64,000 nt of DNA from Prorocentrum cordatum. Lineage: Eukaryota; Sar; Dinophyceae; Prorocentrales; Prorocentraceae. Under the pieces are notes generated by a model. The model was given only the letters and a program-made list of their open reading frames with translations, did not search any database and was not told the origin of the DNA. This document shows positions 1 through 12,235 of the stretch, one piece after another. Location of the stretch: positions 719,425-783,424 of the forward strand of contig CAUYUJ010016693.1 of assembly GCA_963575745.1 (NCBI GenBank), written 5' to 3'. The first letter of the stretch is position 1; the number at the start of each line of letters is the position of its first letter. Both the position numbers and the translations under genes were made by a program.

Positions 1-547
1 AAGAAACCCCCAAGAGGCTCCTCAGAGGCATCAAAACTGTTCCCCAGAGGCTCCCTCCGAAAAGACTCCAAGAAACATCCATGAGGACTTTGACCCACAA
101 CCCAGGTACGTCACGAAACTCTGCTGGAGCTCTCTTGAGCCATCTTGGCGCCCTCTGGGGCAGTCTATCGGCTCTCTTCGACTGGGATTCGAGCCACATC
201 TCCAAACATCTCCTCGAAGACAATCCTGCCTACCCTACCGTTCCCCACTGGGCACGGGCACATCACCACGCAGCCACAGCGATGCGAAATGGGCCGGAGG
301 AGTGAGCGAAGCGAGACATGATAATATGAATCGTGCATGGAAATACGATGTACGGATGCACAGAATTCAAACATTAGCTTGGCGAAGGACCCAACCATAT
401 GCAGCTGCGAGTGCCGCGAGGAAGATGAGACGAAGGAGGAGGCGCACAAACTCCGAGTAGCGCACTCGGTGTAGCCTTCTGCCACGTAACGTGTGAAGTG
501 TGTGCCGACATGAGTCGGGAGGACGCCTGCGAACGTCGCCATTGGGG
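1..547. other. No gene seen; left flank
   Basis: No convincing coding frame. The first 60 bases contain a fragment of the CCAAGAGGCC-type low-complexity repeat that recurs through the window. The remainder is unremarkable until the 89-bp array begins. Confidence 0.5.
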
Positions 548-1530
548 CCGTCCGTGGAGCTCCCTATGGGGCCACGAAACGTGTAAGTGATGTGCCGAAA
601 TATAACGGCGGTGCCATGCGAACTTTCGCATTAGAGCCTTAGATGGAGCTCCCCTATGTGACCACGAAACGTGTGAGAGGTGTGCCGAAATAAAGCGGCG
701 GTGCCACGGGAGCACGAAACGTGCGAGGGGTGTGCCGAAACGGGGCGGCGGTGCCATGCGAACTTTCCTACAGGTCCCTTCGGTGGAGCTCCCAATGGAG
801 CCACGAAGCTTGTGAGGGGTGTGCCAAAATGGGGCGGCGATGCAATGCGAACTTTCCCACTGAGGACTTCGGCGGAACTCCCTATGAGGCCACGAAGCGT
901 GTGAGGTGTGCCGCAGCGGTGCGAATGCGAACTTTCCCACTGGGGACTTCGGTGCAACTCTCTATGAGGCCACGCAACGTGTGAGAGGTGTGGTGGATAC
1001 AGCGGCGGTGCCATGTGCACTTTCCCACTGCGGCTGTAGGTGGGGCACCCGAAGGGGCCACGAAACGTGTGAAGCGTGCCGAAGTAAAGCGTCGAAGCCA
1101 TGCGAACTTTCCCACTGGGGCCTTCCGTGTAGCTCCCTATGGGGCCACGAAGCGTGTGAGTGGTGTGCCGAAACGGGGCTGCGGTGCCATGCAAACTTTC
1201 CCACTGGGGCCTTCGGCGGAGCTCCCCATGGGGCCTGGGGCCACGACACGTGCGAGGTGTGTGCCGAAAAAGAACGGTACCATGCGAACTTTCCCATTGG
1301 GGCCTTAGGTGAAGCTCCCCATGGGGCCCCGAAACGTGCGAGGGGTGTGCCGAAATGGGGCGGCGGTGCCATCCGAATTTTCCCACTGGGGACTTCGGCG
1401 GAACTCCCTACGAGGCCACGAAACGTGTGAGGTGTTTGCCGAAAAAAAGCAACGGTGCCATGCTAACTTTCCCACTGGGGCCTTCGGTGTAGCTCCCTAT
1501 GGGGCCACGAAACGTGTGAGGGGTGTGGCG
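548..1530. repeat. Tandem satellite, ~89-bp unit
   Basis: About eleven imperfect copies of a unit containing CCACGAAACGTGTGAGG, TGTGCCGAAA, GGCGGTGCCATGCGAACTTT and CCCACTGGGGCCTTCGG. Successive copies start near 714, 803 and 892. Some copies are shortened by about 9 bases, and the substitutions scatter. The long reading frames across it only mirror the periodicity and are not genes. Confidence 0.9.
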
Positions 1531-1930
1531 GATTGGGATGGGCATGCGGGGGGCAGAGGCAGGAAGGGGAGGAGGGATGAGGAAAGCAAGGAGGGGGAGG
1601 GAGGAGAAAGGAAGGAACGCGGGGCACTGTCTCATCAAAACGAGGGCCCAACACCACAGGATGGCTGGACAACGCAATTTCGGACTTTTAAGCTCGTTTT
1701 GACACGTAAATGAATCCAGCAAGGTTTTGAGACCCTCGTGTGGGCGAGCTCATGTCGGGGGTCTCCTGGCGATAGACGAACGAAGGGACATAGCATTTCG
1801 CCCGTGGGGTATGCGAGTGCTGGTAATGATCGTGGTAGTCGTGGTAGTCATAATCTTACTCGCCGTAGCACTGGGCTTAGTACTGCTACCAGTCGGTAGA
1901 ATGGCAATACTACGACGTGTAGCAGTAGTG
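1531..1930. other. No gene seen; purine-rich spacer
   Basis: A stretch of GGAGG/GGAAG-rich sequence (about 1550-1625) followed by unique-looking DNA leading into the trinucleotide array. No supported gene. Confidence 0.4.
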
Positions 1931-2032
1931 GTGGTAATAGTAGCAGAATGAGTAGTACTAGCAGTGAGAATAGTAGTAGCAATAGTCATAGTAGTAGTAG
2001 TGGTAGTAGTAGTGGTAGTAGTAGTAGTAGTG

Positions 2033-2079
<47 letters not shown>

Positions 2080-2616
2080 AATGGTAATGGTAGAAGCATA
2101 CCGAAGTAATCGTAGTGGCCGTGGTAGTAGTAGTAGTAGAAGTAGTAGCCGTGGAAATAATAGTAATGATACTGCTGGTAGCAATAATCATAACAATACC
2201 AGTAGTCGTAATGGTAGTGGTAGTCGCAGTCGTAGCCTGGCGCAAGCCAGAACGAAATCGTAGTCCGATGCAGCAGTATTAGGACTGATCGTACTACAAG
2301 TGGAAGAGGTCGTAGCAGTAGCGGTGCAGTAGTCGTCGTTGACGACTGGCAACTATAGAATTAGTAGTAGTAGTAGCCGTCATAGTCATAGTAGGTGGTA
2401 GGAAAGAATAGTAGTGAGCGCAGTAGGAGCACGATTCCTAGTAGCGATGACAATCGTAGTCGTAGTAGCCGTAGTAGGAGTAGTAGTAGTAGTAGTAGTA
2501 GTACACAGAAGTAGTACTGAGAGTAATCCTAGTACTCTGAGCAATTGTAAAAAATCGTCGCAGTAGTAGTAGTAGTAGTAGTAGTAGCAGCAGCTGTAGT
2601 ATTCGTAGTAGTATTC

Positions 2617-2656
<40 letters not shown>

Positions 2657-2662
2657 AAGTAC

Positions 2663-2696
<34 letters not shown>

Positions 2697-2733
2697 TGTT
2701 GTAGTAGTAGTAGTAGTAGTAATGATAGTAATC

Positions 2734-2773
<40 letters not shown>

Positions 2774-2896
2774 CAATGGTAGTAGTAGTAGTAGTAGTAG
2801 AAGAAGAAGAAGAAGTAATAGTAGTAGTAGTGGTGGAAGTCGCAGTAGTAGTAGTCGTCGTAAAAATGGTAGTTGCAATAATGATAGCAGTAAGAC

Positions 2897-2941
<45 letters not shown>

Positions 2942-3177
2942 CACTAGTAGTAGTAGTAGTAATAGTAGTAGGAATAGTAGCAGTCGTAGTAATAGTAAGA
3001 TTACTAGTACTACTACTACTACGATCAGTAGTACCAATACTACCACTACTAGTACTACTACCACTACTACGACCACTACTACTACTGCTATTACTACTGC
3101 TGTTATGTGTAGTAATAATTCGTATTGATAGGTCGTAGTAATCGTAGAAGTAGTCGCGTACGTAGTAGTAGTGGTAC

Positions 3178-3214
<37 letters not shown>

Positions 3215-3270
3215 CGTAGAAGCAATAGTAGTAGTAGTAGTCGTACTGGTAGTAGTAATGGTGGTAGCAA

Positions 3271-3319
<49 letters not shown>

Positions 3320-3328
3320 CGTAATGGA

Positions 3329-3398
<70 letters not shown>

Positions 3399-3424
3399 AT
3401 AGTAGTAATAGTAGCCATACCGGT
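1931..3424. repeat. AGT/ACT trinucleotide array, ~1.5 kb
   Basis: An imperfect array of AGT (GTA) triplets nearly 1.5 kb long, with islands such as AATAGT, GGTAGT, CGTAGT and a short reversed ACT section near 3000-3090. Homopolymeric Val, Ser, Thr, Tyr or Leu frames on both strands are by-products of the repeat. The strand switch near 3000-3090 suggests a local inversion. Confidence 0.95.
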
Positions 3425-3474
3425 GTTAGTCGTCGTCGCCGTAACAAGCGGCACGTGCGCCATAGCCCTTGCAC

Positions 3475-3535
3475 AAAAAGGAAGGGGGAGGAGGAGGAGG
3501 AGGAGGAGGAGGTGGAGGAGGAGGGGGGAAGAGGG
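3475..3535. repeat. GGA-rich microsatellite
   Basis: GGAGGAGG run linking the AGT array to the G-rich satellites downstream. Confidence 0.85.
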
Positions 3536-3589
3536 GGCAAGGCATCGCCCTCTGGGCCCAGCAACGGGGCCCGAGTCCCAGGTGGGGAG

Positions 3590-4520
3590 GGTGGGGGAGG
3601 CGGCGCGCGTCGCGACGCGGAATAAAGTGCTCGGAGCGGAGGGAGCACGGGGCGGAGGTCCCACTGGGGCGCTGGGGGCGCGGAGAGGAGGGGGGGTGGT
3701 GTGTGCCGCGACGCGGAATAAACTGTCGGGGCGGAGGGGGCACTGGGCGGGGCTTGGGGCAGAGGGCCACGGGGCGGGGGTCCAACTGGGGCGCTGGGGA
3801 AAGGGGGGGAAGGTGGGAGGTGGCGTGCGTCGCGACGCGGAATAAAATTGTCGGGGCGGAGGGGGCACGGGGCGGAGCCCCCGCTGGGGCGCTGGGGACG
3901 CGGGGAGGGAGGTAGGGGAGGTGGTGTGCGGCGCGACGCGGGATGAAGCGTTAGTGGCGGAAGGGGCAGTGGGCGTGGCCCCCGCTGGGGCGCTGGGGAC
4001 GCGGGGGGGCTCGGGGCGGAGAACCACGGCGCGGGGGTCCCACTCTGGCGCTGGGGGCGCGGAGGGGGGGGGTGCGACGCGTAATGCAGCGTTCGTGTCG
4101 GAGGGGGCAGTGGGCGGGGGCCCCGCTGGGGCGCTGGGGGCGCGGTGGGGCTTGGGGCAGAGAGCCACGGCGCGGGGGCCCCACGCTGGCGCTGGGGACG
4201 CGGGGGCGGGGGGGGGAGGTGCGACGCGGGATAAAGCGTTCGTGGCGGAGGGGGCAGTGGGCGTGGCCCCCGCTGGGGCGCTGGGGACGCGGTGGGCTCG
4301 GGGCGGAAAGCCACGGCGCGGGGGCCTCACACTGGCGCTGGGGACGCGGGGGGGCGGGGGGGGGCGACGCGGGATAAAGCGTTCGTGGCGGAGGGGGCAG
4401 TGGGCGGGGCCCCCGCTGGGGCGCTGGGGACGCGGGGGGGCTTGGGGCAGAGAGCCACGGCGCGGGGGCCCCACTCTGGCGCTGAGGGCGCGGGGGGGGG
4501 GGAGCGACGCGAAATAAAAT
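3590..4520. repeat. G-rich tandem satellite, ~125-147-bp unit
   Basis: Units contain GCGACGCGGGATAAAGCG, TGGCGGAGGGGGCAGTGGGC and CCCGCTGGGGCGCTGGGG. The GCGACGC landmark falls at 4074, 4221, 4364 and 4504, giving spacings of 147, 143 and 140. The first copies diverge more. It shares the GATAAAGCGTTCG/GAAATAAAG plus GGGGCGGAGGGGGC module with the next arrays. Confidence 0.9.
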
Positions 4521-5640
4521 GGTCGGAGCTCTAGACACCCTGTGCAAGAGAATAAAATGGTCGGGGCGGAGGGGGCGGTGCGCTGGGCTGGGCTGCTGGG
4601 GAGAAGGGGGGGGGGGGGGGGCGACGACGACGCCGAAATAAAGTGGTCGGGGCGAAGGGGGCGGCGCGCTGGGCTGCTGCGGGAGAGGGGGTGGGGGGGG
4701 GGCCGACGACGACGCCGAAATAAAGTGGTCGGGGCGGAGAGGGCGGCGCGCTGGGCTGCTGGGGAAAAGGACAAGGGGGGGGCGACGACGACGCCGAAAT
4801 AAAGTGGTCGGGGCGGAGGGGGCAGCGCGCTGGGCTGCTGAGGAGAGGGAGAGGGGGGGGGGGGGGGGGGCGACGACGACGCCGAAATAAAGTCGTCGGG
4901 GCGGAGGGGGCGGTGCGCTGGGTGCTGGGGAGCGACACATAGCGACACATGTCGACACAACGCCGAAATAGGGCGACGACGACGCCGAAATAAAGTCGTC
5001 GGGGCGGAGAGGGCGGTGCGCTGGGCTGCTGGGGAAAGCGACACATGTCGACACAACGCCGAAATAGGGCGACGACGACGCCGAAATAAAGTGGTCGGGG
5101 CGGAGAGGGCGGTGCGCTGGGCTGCTGGGGAAAAGGACCGGGGGGGGCGACGACGACGCCGAAATAAAGTGGTCGGGGCGGAGGGGGCAGCGCGCTGGGC
5201 TGCTGAGGAGAGGGAGAGGGGGGGGGGGGCGACGACGACGCCGAAATAAAGTCGTCGGGGCGGAGGGGGCGGTGCGCTGGGGTGCTGGGGAGCGACACAT
5301 AGCGACACATGTCGACACAACGCCGAAATAAAGTGGTCGGGGCGGAGGGGGCAGCGCGCTGGGCTGCTGAGGAGAGAGGAGAGGGGGGGGGGGCGACGAC
5401 GACGCCGAAATAAAGTCGTCGGGGCGGAGGGGGCGGTGCGCTGGGGTGCTGGGGAGCGACACATAGCGACACATGTCGACACAACGCCGAAATAAAGTGG
5501 TCGGGGCGGAGGGGGCAGCGCGCTGGGCTGCTGAGGAAAGGGAGAGGGGGGGGGGGCGCCGACGACGCCGAAATAAAGTCGTCGGGGCGGAGGGGGCGGT
5601 GCGCCGGGGTGCTGGGGAGCGACACATAGCGACGCATGTC
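4521..5640. repeat. G-rich tandem satellite, ~75-120-bp unit
   Basis: About ten copies of CGACGACGACGCCGAAATAA followed by GTCGTCGGGGCGGAGGGGGC, GGTGCGCTGGG and CTGCTGGGGA. Some units insert AGCGACACATAGCGACACAT, giving a higher-order pattern near 4930-5060, 5280-5330 and 5450-5500. G runs of up to about 14 occur. Confidence 0.9.
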
Positions 5641-5840
5641 GCCACATATCGGCATATAGAGACATATATCGACAAACACACACACACACACACATCGACG
5701 CATAGCGACACACAGCGACACATAGCGACGCACACATGGAGACGCATAGCGACACACAGCGACACATATAGCGGCACATGAAGGGCACAAGGCACACAGC
5801 GACACATATAGCGACACATGAAGGGCACAAGGCAGCTGGG
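5615..5840. repeat. GACACATA/CA-rich short repeats
   Basis: AGCGACACATA repeats, a short (CA)n run near 5677-5693, and two copies of CACATGAAGGGCACAAGGCA about 40 bases apart. It expands the AGCGACACATAG module of the preceding satellite. Confidence 0.8.
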
Positions 5841-5859
5841 GGGGAGCGACGACGACGCC

Positions 5860-6092
5860 GAAATAAAGTGGTCGGAGCTCTAGACACCCTGCGCAAGAGA
5901 ATAAAATCGTCGGGGCGGAGGGGGCACTGGGAGCGGTTGGGGAGGCGCCACTGGGGGGCGCTGGGGACCACTGGGGGGCGCTGGGGAGGTCCCACTGGCG
6001 GGGGGGAGGGGTGCGCCGCGAAAAATAAAATCGCCGGGGCGGAGGGGGCACTGGGCGCGGCGGGGGAGGCCCCACTCGGGGGCGCTGGGGAC
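5860..6092. repeat. Satellite fragment, same family as 35.1-35.5 kb
   Basis: Contains GGAGCTCTAGACACCCTG (also at 4527), then CAAGAGAATAAAATCGTCGG, CACTGGGGGGCGCTGGGG and GCGCCGCGAAAAATAAAATC. The same unit fills 35091-35520. At both places the array abuts the shared retroelement end. Confidence 0.85.
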
Positions 6093-6742
6093 CGACCCCG
6101 CTCCCACAGTACGGCGCTAGCGAAAGCGCGGCCTGCTGTAAGGCCGCGGGACGTGCCAGCCGCGAAGCGGTCAGAAGCGGGCCCTCAGGAGACGATGATG
6201 ATGGTGGCAGCGGTGCAGCGCCCCACCATTTTGCTGCTGCGCTGGCCGCGCGCTCCTCCCGCCGGCGCTAGTGGCGCCAGGCGGGCCCCTCCTTCCGCCA
6301 CGCGAAGCGGGCCTCGCTGCGGTGCCTTTAGACACCAAGGCAAAGCCCAGGGTGGGCGGGCAAAAGAGGGCCCATTCGGGCCCTGGGAGGGCTTCGAGCC
6401 CCGAAGGCTTGAGCGGGAGAGAGGGAGAGAGAGGGGCAGGCAGAGGCAGGAGCAGGGAAAAGAGGAAACCCAAGCCGACTGGGGAGGGCGGGGTCCAACC
6501 GTTTAGGACAAACAACTAAGACCCCGCCCCCACAGTACGGCGCTAGCGAAAGCGCGGCCTGCTGTAAGGCCGCGGGACGTGCCAGCCGCGAAGCGGTCAG
6601 AAGCGGGCCCTCAGGAGACGATGATGATGGTGGCAGCGGTGCAGCACCCCCCCATTTTGCTGCTGCGCTGGCCGCGCGCTCCTCCCGCCGGCGCTAGTGG
6701 CGCCAGGCGGGCCCCTCCTTCCGCCACGCGAAGCGGGCCTCG
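6093..6742. repeat. Tandem duplication of ~427-bp unit (retroelement end)
   Basis: A unit starting CCCACAGTACGGCGCTAGCG (near 6100) and ending GTTTAGGACAAACAACTAA (6520) is followed at once by a second copy of its first ~215 bases (6527-6742), nearly identical. The last ~150 bases of the first copy (6367-6520) match 34955-35088, the 5' edge of the giant retroelement, in the same orientation. I read this as terminal fragments of a related element. Where the element's other end lies is not resolved. Confidence 0.75.
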
Positions 6743-7600
6743 CCGCCTTTGTTCTAGCGATACTGGTGCTGCTGCCAGTGACCCTGCACACTGGCCGCCT
6801 GGCGGACTCTGCACGCCGGCGTGCTGTGTGGGCGCCTTGATGGGCGCCACCAAAATTGGGTGCCAGGCTCTGTGCAGCCGGCACCATCTATACTCTGAGT
6901 CGTGCACAGCCGGGCGCAGGCGCTGGCGTGCGCGCGGGGCCCAGCTGGCCCTCTTGTCTGCCGACTGCCGCCAGGCAACTGGTGCCGGCGTGCGCGGCTG
7001 TTCTCCGTGAGGTTAGGCCTTGGGCTCACGCCGGCGCACTGATTGCCGGCGGAGCCTGACCTCGGGCCAAGGCCCGAAGATTCCATCGCTGGCGCTCGGC
7101 ACAGGCCGGTGCCCGGCACCCCCCTCCGCGCCGCGGCCTCCAGATCTCCCGGCCCCCCGCCCCCCCACGAGTGCTCGGGGCGGGCAGGGTCCGGCCCCTG
7201 ACAGAGGGGGTTCCCCGGGCCGGTGCTGGGGCGCGGGCCTGTGCCTGTGCTCGAATTCTGGTGCCGCGGCTACGCTGGGCTGTCAGATTGCCAGCTGCCG
7301 TGTCTTGTGCTAGCGTCAGTGTGCTCGGCACGACCAGGCTTGACAAAGAGAGCCGGCGTGCCAGGCAGGTTTCAGCATGGCCCTTGTCCGATGGCTGCGG
7401 ACCCCGACCCCTTGAAGCGTCATTTGTTTAGCGCATGCGCCATCTTTTCCCCGCGCGCACCATCATAGATCCCGCGCGCGTGGTTTCATAGAGCGCGCGC
7501 GTCATTTCTGCAACGCACGCGTCATAATGCCGCTCAGAGGGCGCCATTTTACATAAAATGACGCCCCGAGGCGTCGTTTTTGCTTGGGCGTCGTTTTGGT
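6743..7600. other. GC-rich non-coding DNA ending in a hairpin motif
   Basis: No supported gene. Rich in short inverted pieces such as GCCGGCG. Near 7553-7590 lies ATGACGCCCCGAGGCGTCGT followed by TTTTGCTTGG. This resembles AGACGCCGCAGGGCGTCGTT (about 20692-20711) at the 3' edge of the giant retroelement. The stretch is possibly an untranslated or terminal part of a related element. Confidence 0.4.
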
Positions 7601-9071
7601 TGTTTCGTTGTTTCTCGTTGTTCGTATCGTTCGTGGGTTTATTTGTCTCTAGGCATGCGCGTTGGTTTTGCATCGTTCGTTTGGTATGTTCGCGGTGGCG
7701 CTTGTTTGATTGATGTTGTTCGTTTGCCCGTTTGCGTGTGTGTTGTTAGTTTAAGCTTACGTGATGCATGTCGTGCGTGATTGCGTGATTGTTGTGTTCG
7801 TGTGTTAGCTTCCTTTGTGCGTTGCTTGCTTGTTTGTCTGTGTGTTTGGTTGTTGTGTATTTTATTGTTAGTTTGTGGATTGCCTGCCGAGCGCACGCAA
7901 CCCAGAAGCTATAATAATACGGCCGATAGCGATCAGGAGACCGTTGCGAAAGCAATGGGATTACCATACTTGCAAACGTAATCACGTGTAACGGGTATCA
8001 GACTTATCTTCGACATAAAGGTGAATTTTGAACGCCACAAGTTATCGGCTTCGCCGCCGTGGGCCATGGAGAACAAACATAGGTTTCGCACCTTCGATGC
8101 AATGGCCAATGGCGCAAACCATCGGCTTCCCACCTACGGGGCCGTGAACCATTGTTGACGCAAAACGGTTATCGTATTCGCAGCCTCGTTCGGTTGCGCA
8201 AGCCCTCGGGGTATTATATATTATATGCGTGGCCGCATTCCATTATGGATTCAATATGGCTGTCACCAACCGCTATCCTATATGAGTCGTGCTGGACGTG
8301 GGACCTGGTACGCAGAGGCGAGCAGCACCGTTGGCGTGGCGATGATATCCGCCGACGTCTGCGATGCGGCCGTTCATCTTAACAAACCCCCTCGTCCTCC
8401 TCATCCTCATCTTCCTCCTCATCCTCCTCTCAGGTTCCTTCTCCCCCCCGTCCCTTTCCTCCTCGCCAACCCTCCCCCCCCCCCCCGCCCCCCGTTCCCA
8501 GGGGCCCGACCAGCCCCCCAGGGCCAGCCCAGGGGCCTCCAAGAGGTCCAAGAGGAACCCCACGCGTGGCGGCGAGCCGAAGGTCGCTGGACACGTGCCC
8601 CTGGAGGACTCCACCGCCTCCCAGCCCTGCACGTCAGTCAGCTAGGCGACGAGCCCCGTGAGGCTCGCCAGGAACTCCCCCGAAAAGGCGGCCCATGGGC
8701 CCGTTGGGCGCCGAAACACGGCGCCCAACGGATGGACCAAATGTCATAACCAACGGATGGAGAGGCACGATCGAGTCGGCGGGTTATATTTTCAAATCGA
8801 CGTGTGGAGCTTGTTTGGGCTATTTAGTGGTCCGAGCCTGGGTTTTGTAAATCACAGTTCTGGGTCCGTGGTGCATTGTGGTACGCACTCGTAGGCTAAG
8901 TCGCAGTTTGGAGCATCACAGTAACCGTGATATACACATACATATGCATATGCCTACATCACTGTTCGGGATCCATGTTGGAGACATTCGTTGGGTCCGC
9001 GCTAGATAGGGAAAATTACAATTTGGGGTCCACACTGGAACACTTTTTGCCTCTCCATAAGCACGCCTCCA
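7601..9071. other. No gene seen
   Basis: 7600-7870 is GTTTG/TGTG-rich low-complexity DNA. 8395-8500 is a pyrimidine tract with CCTCATCCTC repeats and a run of C. The rest, including short open frames at 8364-8645, has no recognisable content. It lies downstream of the minus-strand gene ending at 9072, so 3' untranslated sequence may be included. Confidence 0.4.
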
Positions 9072-12000
9072 TTAACAGTCGAATTGGAGCACCAACCACT
9101 CTAACAAAACCATATGGGCCAAATTGCTTGGGTGGAGGCTCTTCGCGATCTCTTTCATGATCCGTTGCAGGTCCTCGCCGCTGTAGGTCCAGTAGAAGCG
9201 AGGGTTGATCACGTTTTGGTGTTCGCTCATGTGAACGAACATGTGGAATTTTGGTGTCATTTTCCATGCCCTGATTCCGTTTGCAATTGCTTCCGCCGAA
9301 AGTCCCCCATACACATTCATGAAAGCGCGGGCCAGCTGCGCCATCTCGTCCTTCACTGGCTGGGGTGGGAACATGTCATTCTCGCATGCCAAATCGTAAA
9401 AGCGCGCGAGGAGCTCGCACGCAGCAAGCCGCAACCGATCGCGCTCGGAGCCCGAATTGTAGCGCTTGGCCAAATCCGCCGCGCATGGGGCGAGGCAACG
9501 GGTGGCAGCAGCTTTTGCCTGCTGGGTCGCACACGCATGTATCATATATATATGTTTTTTTTTGGGGGGGGGCTAGATGCACCCAACATGCCCAAAGATG
9601 TTAGACCCCAAGAGGGGCCACGAGGTCCCCAAGACCCAAGAGATCCCCAAGGGGCCCTCAAGAGGCCCTAAAGGTACCCAAGAGGCCCATAGAAGAGGTT
9701 TCAGGCGACCCAACAGAACATCAAACCAGCCTCTGGCCCACAACCACAGGCACGGTGGCGGGGTCGGCCGACGGCCACATAGCAAGTCCTTTCGTATGTG
9801 CATGTGCAAGTACAAGTACACACACATATGAATACATGTGTTATTGGGCAACATGAAAATATGACCCCATCCACGTCGCACGGATACACATGATGTGCAA
9901 TTACAGCTTATTACCGAGCAAGACAATGTGATGTTGCATGTATATCTGCAGTTGCGTTTCTATAGATGTAAACTAGCTGTTACACACAGGTGCGTATCTA
10001 AATGTGGTTAGACTTGTTCTTGTGTGTACAAATAGTATATATATATATATAAATCACAGCGTTCATGATTGTGTATTTTGTATGCGTATTGTTACATGTA
10101 GTTATGCGCGTGCATGCATGCACGCGCATGCAAACGAAGGCCCAGTCATATGCACGCGTGTGTTGTTAAACATGAACACGTGCAGGTATGCGTACTCGGG
10201 CACGACTTGCACTCTCATGCGTGTGTGCAAGGGTAAGTGTGTATGCATGCTCATACCCGTACAAACACATACACGTACACATGCCTATACATGCATAGCG
10301 TGTATCCGTGTACGTGTATGCGATGATGGGTGAGCGCGTGCGCGTGGACATGTTTGCATGTACGCGTACACGTGTTTCACAAGTATGTGTGTATGTTAGT
10401 GTGTATGGGCAACCATACGAACTGCGAGGTTCATGTGTGTGCGTGCGGCGTTCATGTATAGGGGCCCGTAAGTGTATTTGCACACGGCGCGCCAATGCAT
10501 GCACAGTACATGCCCATGTCTGTCTATGCACATACATGCACATGTACATGCACATGCGTATGCACACGTGTATGCATATTCACGTATGTATGCACATACG
10601 TCGTGAAGAGTTGCTCCCTTGCAATTCCCTCCACCTCGGCTCCTCCGCCCATCGTCCCTCCTTGGTGGCCCGTCCGACCCCCTCCCTCCCTCCCCGCGCC
10701 TCTGGGAAGGGGCGGAGGCGGGAGGGGGCGGTGGTGATTGTTGGGGGATTTTTTTCTACCATGCTAAAGCGCCTTTAGCTTCGGCCAGTCGGCCTGCGCG
10801 CGAAGCCTGGTGGAGACAAGCTCGCCCTGCAGCTTGTGGGCGAGCTCATGCGAGCGGTGCCACTGCTTGATGTCGGCCACAAGCCCTTGCATGTGTGATT
10901 CCCTGTTCGGGCCCCATTGCCCACGCACCATGATTTCGACGAGCACGTTTGCTATTAGGTGGCTGGACGCGCCCAGGTCCAAACAATGGAGAACATCTAC
11001 CATGATGCCCTCAAACCTGAAAGATATGATCTTGAAGAAGTTACTGAGACGCCTGCCGCCACGTCGGCAGCTCAACAGGTGACTGCTATGCGCGACAAGT
11101 GTTGCTCTCCAGCCCGCCCCAAGATCAGCCCGAGAGAAGCACATGCCGCCTCCTGCGAGGGTCGCACCGCACAAGTAGCAGCACTCCGCGTTGTTCCACC
11201 TGTTGAGGTCCAAGAAATCCGAGTAGTACTCCCAATCACCTCGCATCTGAATGGTAGCGAATGTTCTCCCATAGCACAACGTTCTGCCTGCCTCTGGGTG
11301 GGGCGCGCCGTTGTGCTGAAGAGCGGGCATCACGCCTTTGAACAATGCGTTGAAACTCCAGACAATGCGATCCACCATCTGCTCGAACATGTCTAAGTCG
11401 AGATCCGACTTCTAGAATACTGTGACGATATCTCTCGTAGCAATCGTGTCGCCATGGCCTAACAAGCTATTGAACTGAAGCGTGAAAAGGCCGTCGGCTT
11501 TCGACGTCGGGGCAGCATCGCCATGTAGGCCCAAATGTACAGTAGTGGACGAGATACGCGAAGCATTGCACTTGTAAGTCGGGTGGTCCCGAAGGGCGTG
11601 CCAGAATTGGGCGGTCTCGCCATCTTCTCCAGTGGTCCGTTGTTTGAACACCAAGGGGCCCTTACGGTACCATGCCTCCAACGTGTCGACCGGGTCGACG
11701 AACGGGTGGAAGATCACGTCGCCGTTGGTGTTCTGCAGCTCTGCCCAGCTGATCTGCGGCGCTCGAGCTGGCGTGCCAATGGCGCGACACACTGCCCTGA
11801 ACGCGTGCTTGGATTGCAGGTTGGATGTGCCAGCGTAAGCGCCGATGTTCTGCGCTCCCTGGGAGGCCGCGGCCTTGGCGAACTTGATCACGCCAGGGCT
11901 GCTGATGGATCCCATGGCCCATCTCCTCCGCAAGAGGTCTGTGAATTCACGAGCGTCTCCTCCGCATGGCGTCGCACCCTCAAGGTCTTCGACGCGGCGC

Positions 12001-12197
12001 CTGATGCCCCTGCCTTCGGCGGGCGCAGCGCTGCTGGCCTCCCCGTTGCACCGCTGAGGCGCCATCCGCTTGCGAAGCCCACCGTGCGCCTCGGGAACTC
12101 TTGGGACGCCATCTGCATGGCAAGGCTCAGGCACCAACCTCTGGCGGGTGCCGTGGCCTCGTGGAGGCATGAGTAAGCATACGGTGAACAGAAGCAT
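9072..12197 (-). CDS. Dinoflagellate multigene-family protein, possibly transposase-like; one intron, one in-frame TAG
   Basis: Exon 1 runs 12197-10773 (475 codons) and exon 2 runs 9518-9072 (149 codons, TAA stop). They join in phase across the intron and read ..WPKLKAKAAATRCLAP... The start is the first ATG after the DinoSL relic at 12236-12256; a second ATG lies at 12170. From memory the order of conserved blocks (DGLFTLQFNSLLG near residue 242, WNNAECCYLCGATL near 344, MTPKFHMFVHMSEHQ near 571, ..RFYWTYSGEDL) fits a very abundant, unnamed dinoflagellate protein family. A transposon origin (TNP2-like) is only my guess. A single TAG at 11414-11412 interrupts the same frame between DIVTVF and KSDLDLDMF, and coding continues without a shift. 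It may be a pseudogene, a readthrough gene, or carry a sequencing error. Confidence 0.7.
9519..10772 (-). other. Intron, GC-AG boundaries
   Basis: Inferred because the two coding exons join in frame. The donor reads AAAG|GCGCTTTAGC and the acceptor reads CCCAGCAG|GCAAAAG. AGGC therefore sits at both edges, as if duplicated, a pattern known from dinoflagellate introners. The 1254 bases contain an ACATGCACATG-rich section (about 10090-10600), a C-run near 9562 (minus strand) and TATATA near 10035. Confidence 0.75.
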
Positions 12198-12235
12198 CTG
12201 GGCGCATAGTCCACCCAGCGCCGACGGCGCTGGGG

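Noticed and set aside
112-140. Leader-like CTTGAGCCATCTTGG
   Set aside because: Matches the abundant CCAAGATGG repeat family and precedes no gene.
2438-5995. 1185-residue open frame on the minus strand
   Set aside because: It runs through the AGT array and the G-rich satellites; composition and periodicity are entirely repeat-driven.
8364-8645. Possible exon after a pyrimidine tract
   Set aside because: Two overlapping frames look equally plausible and no continuation or start was found.
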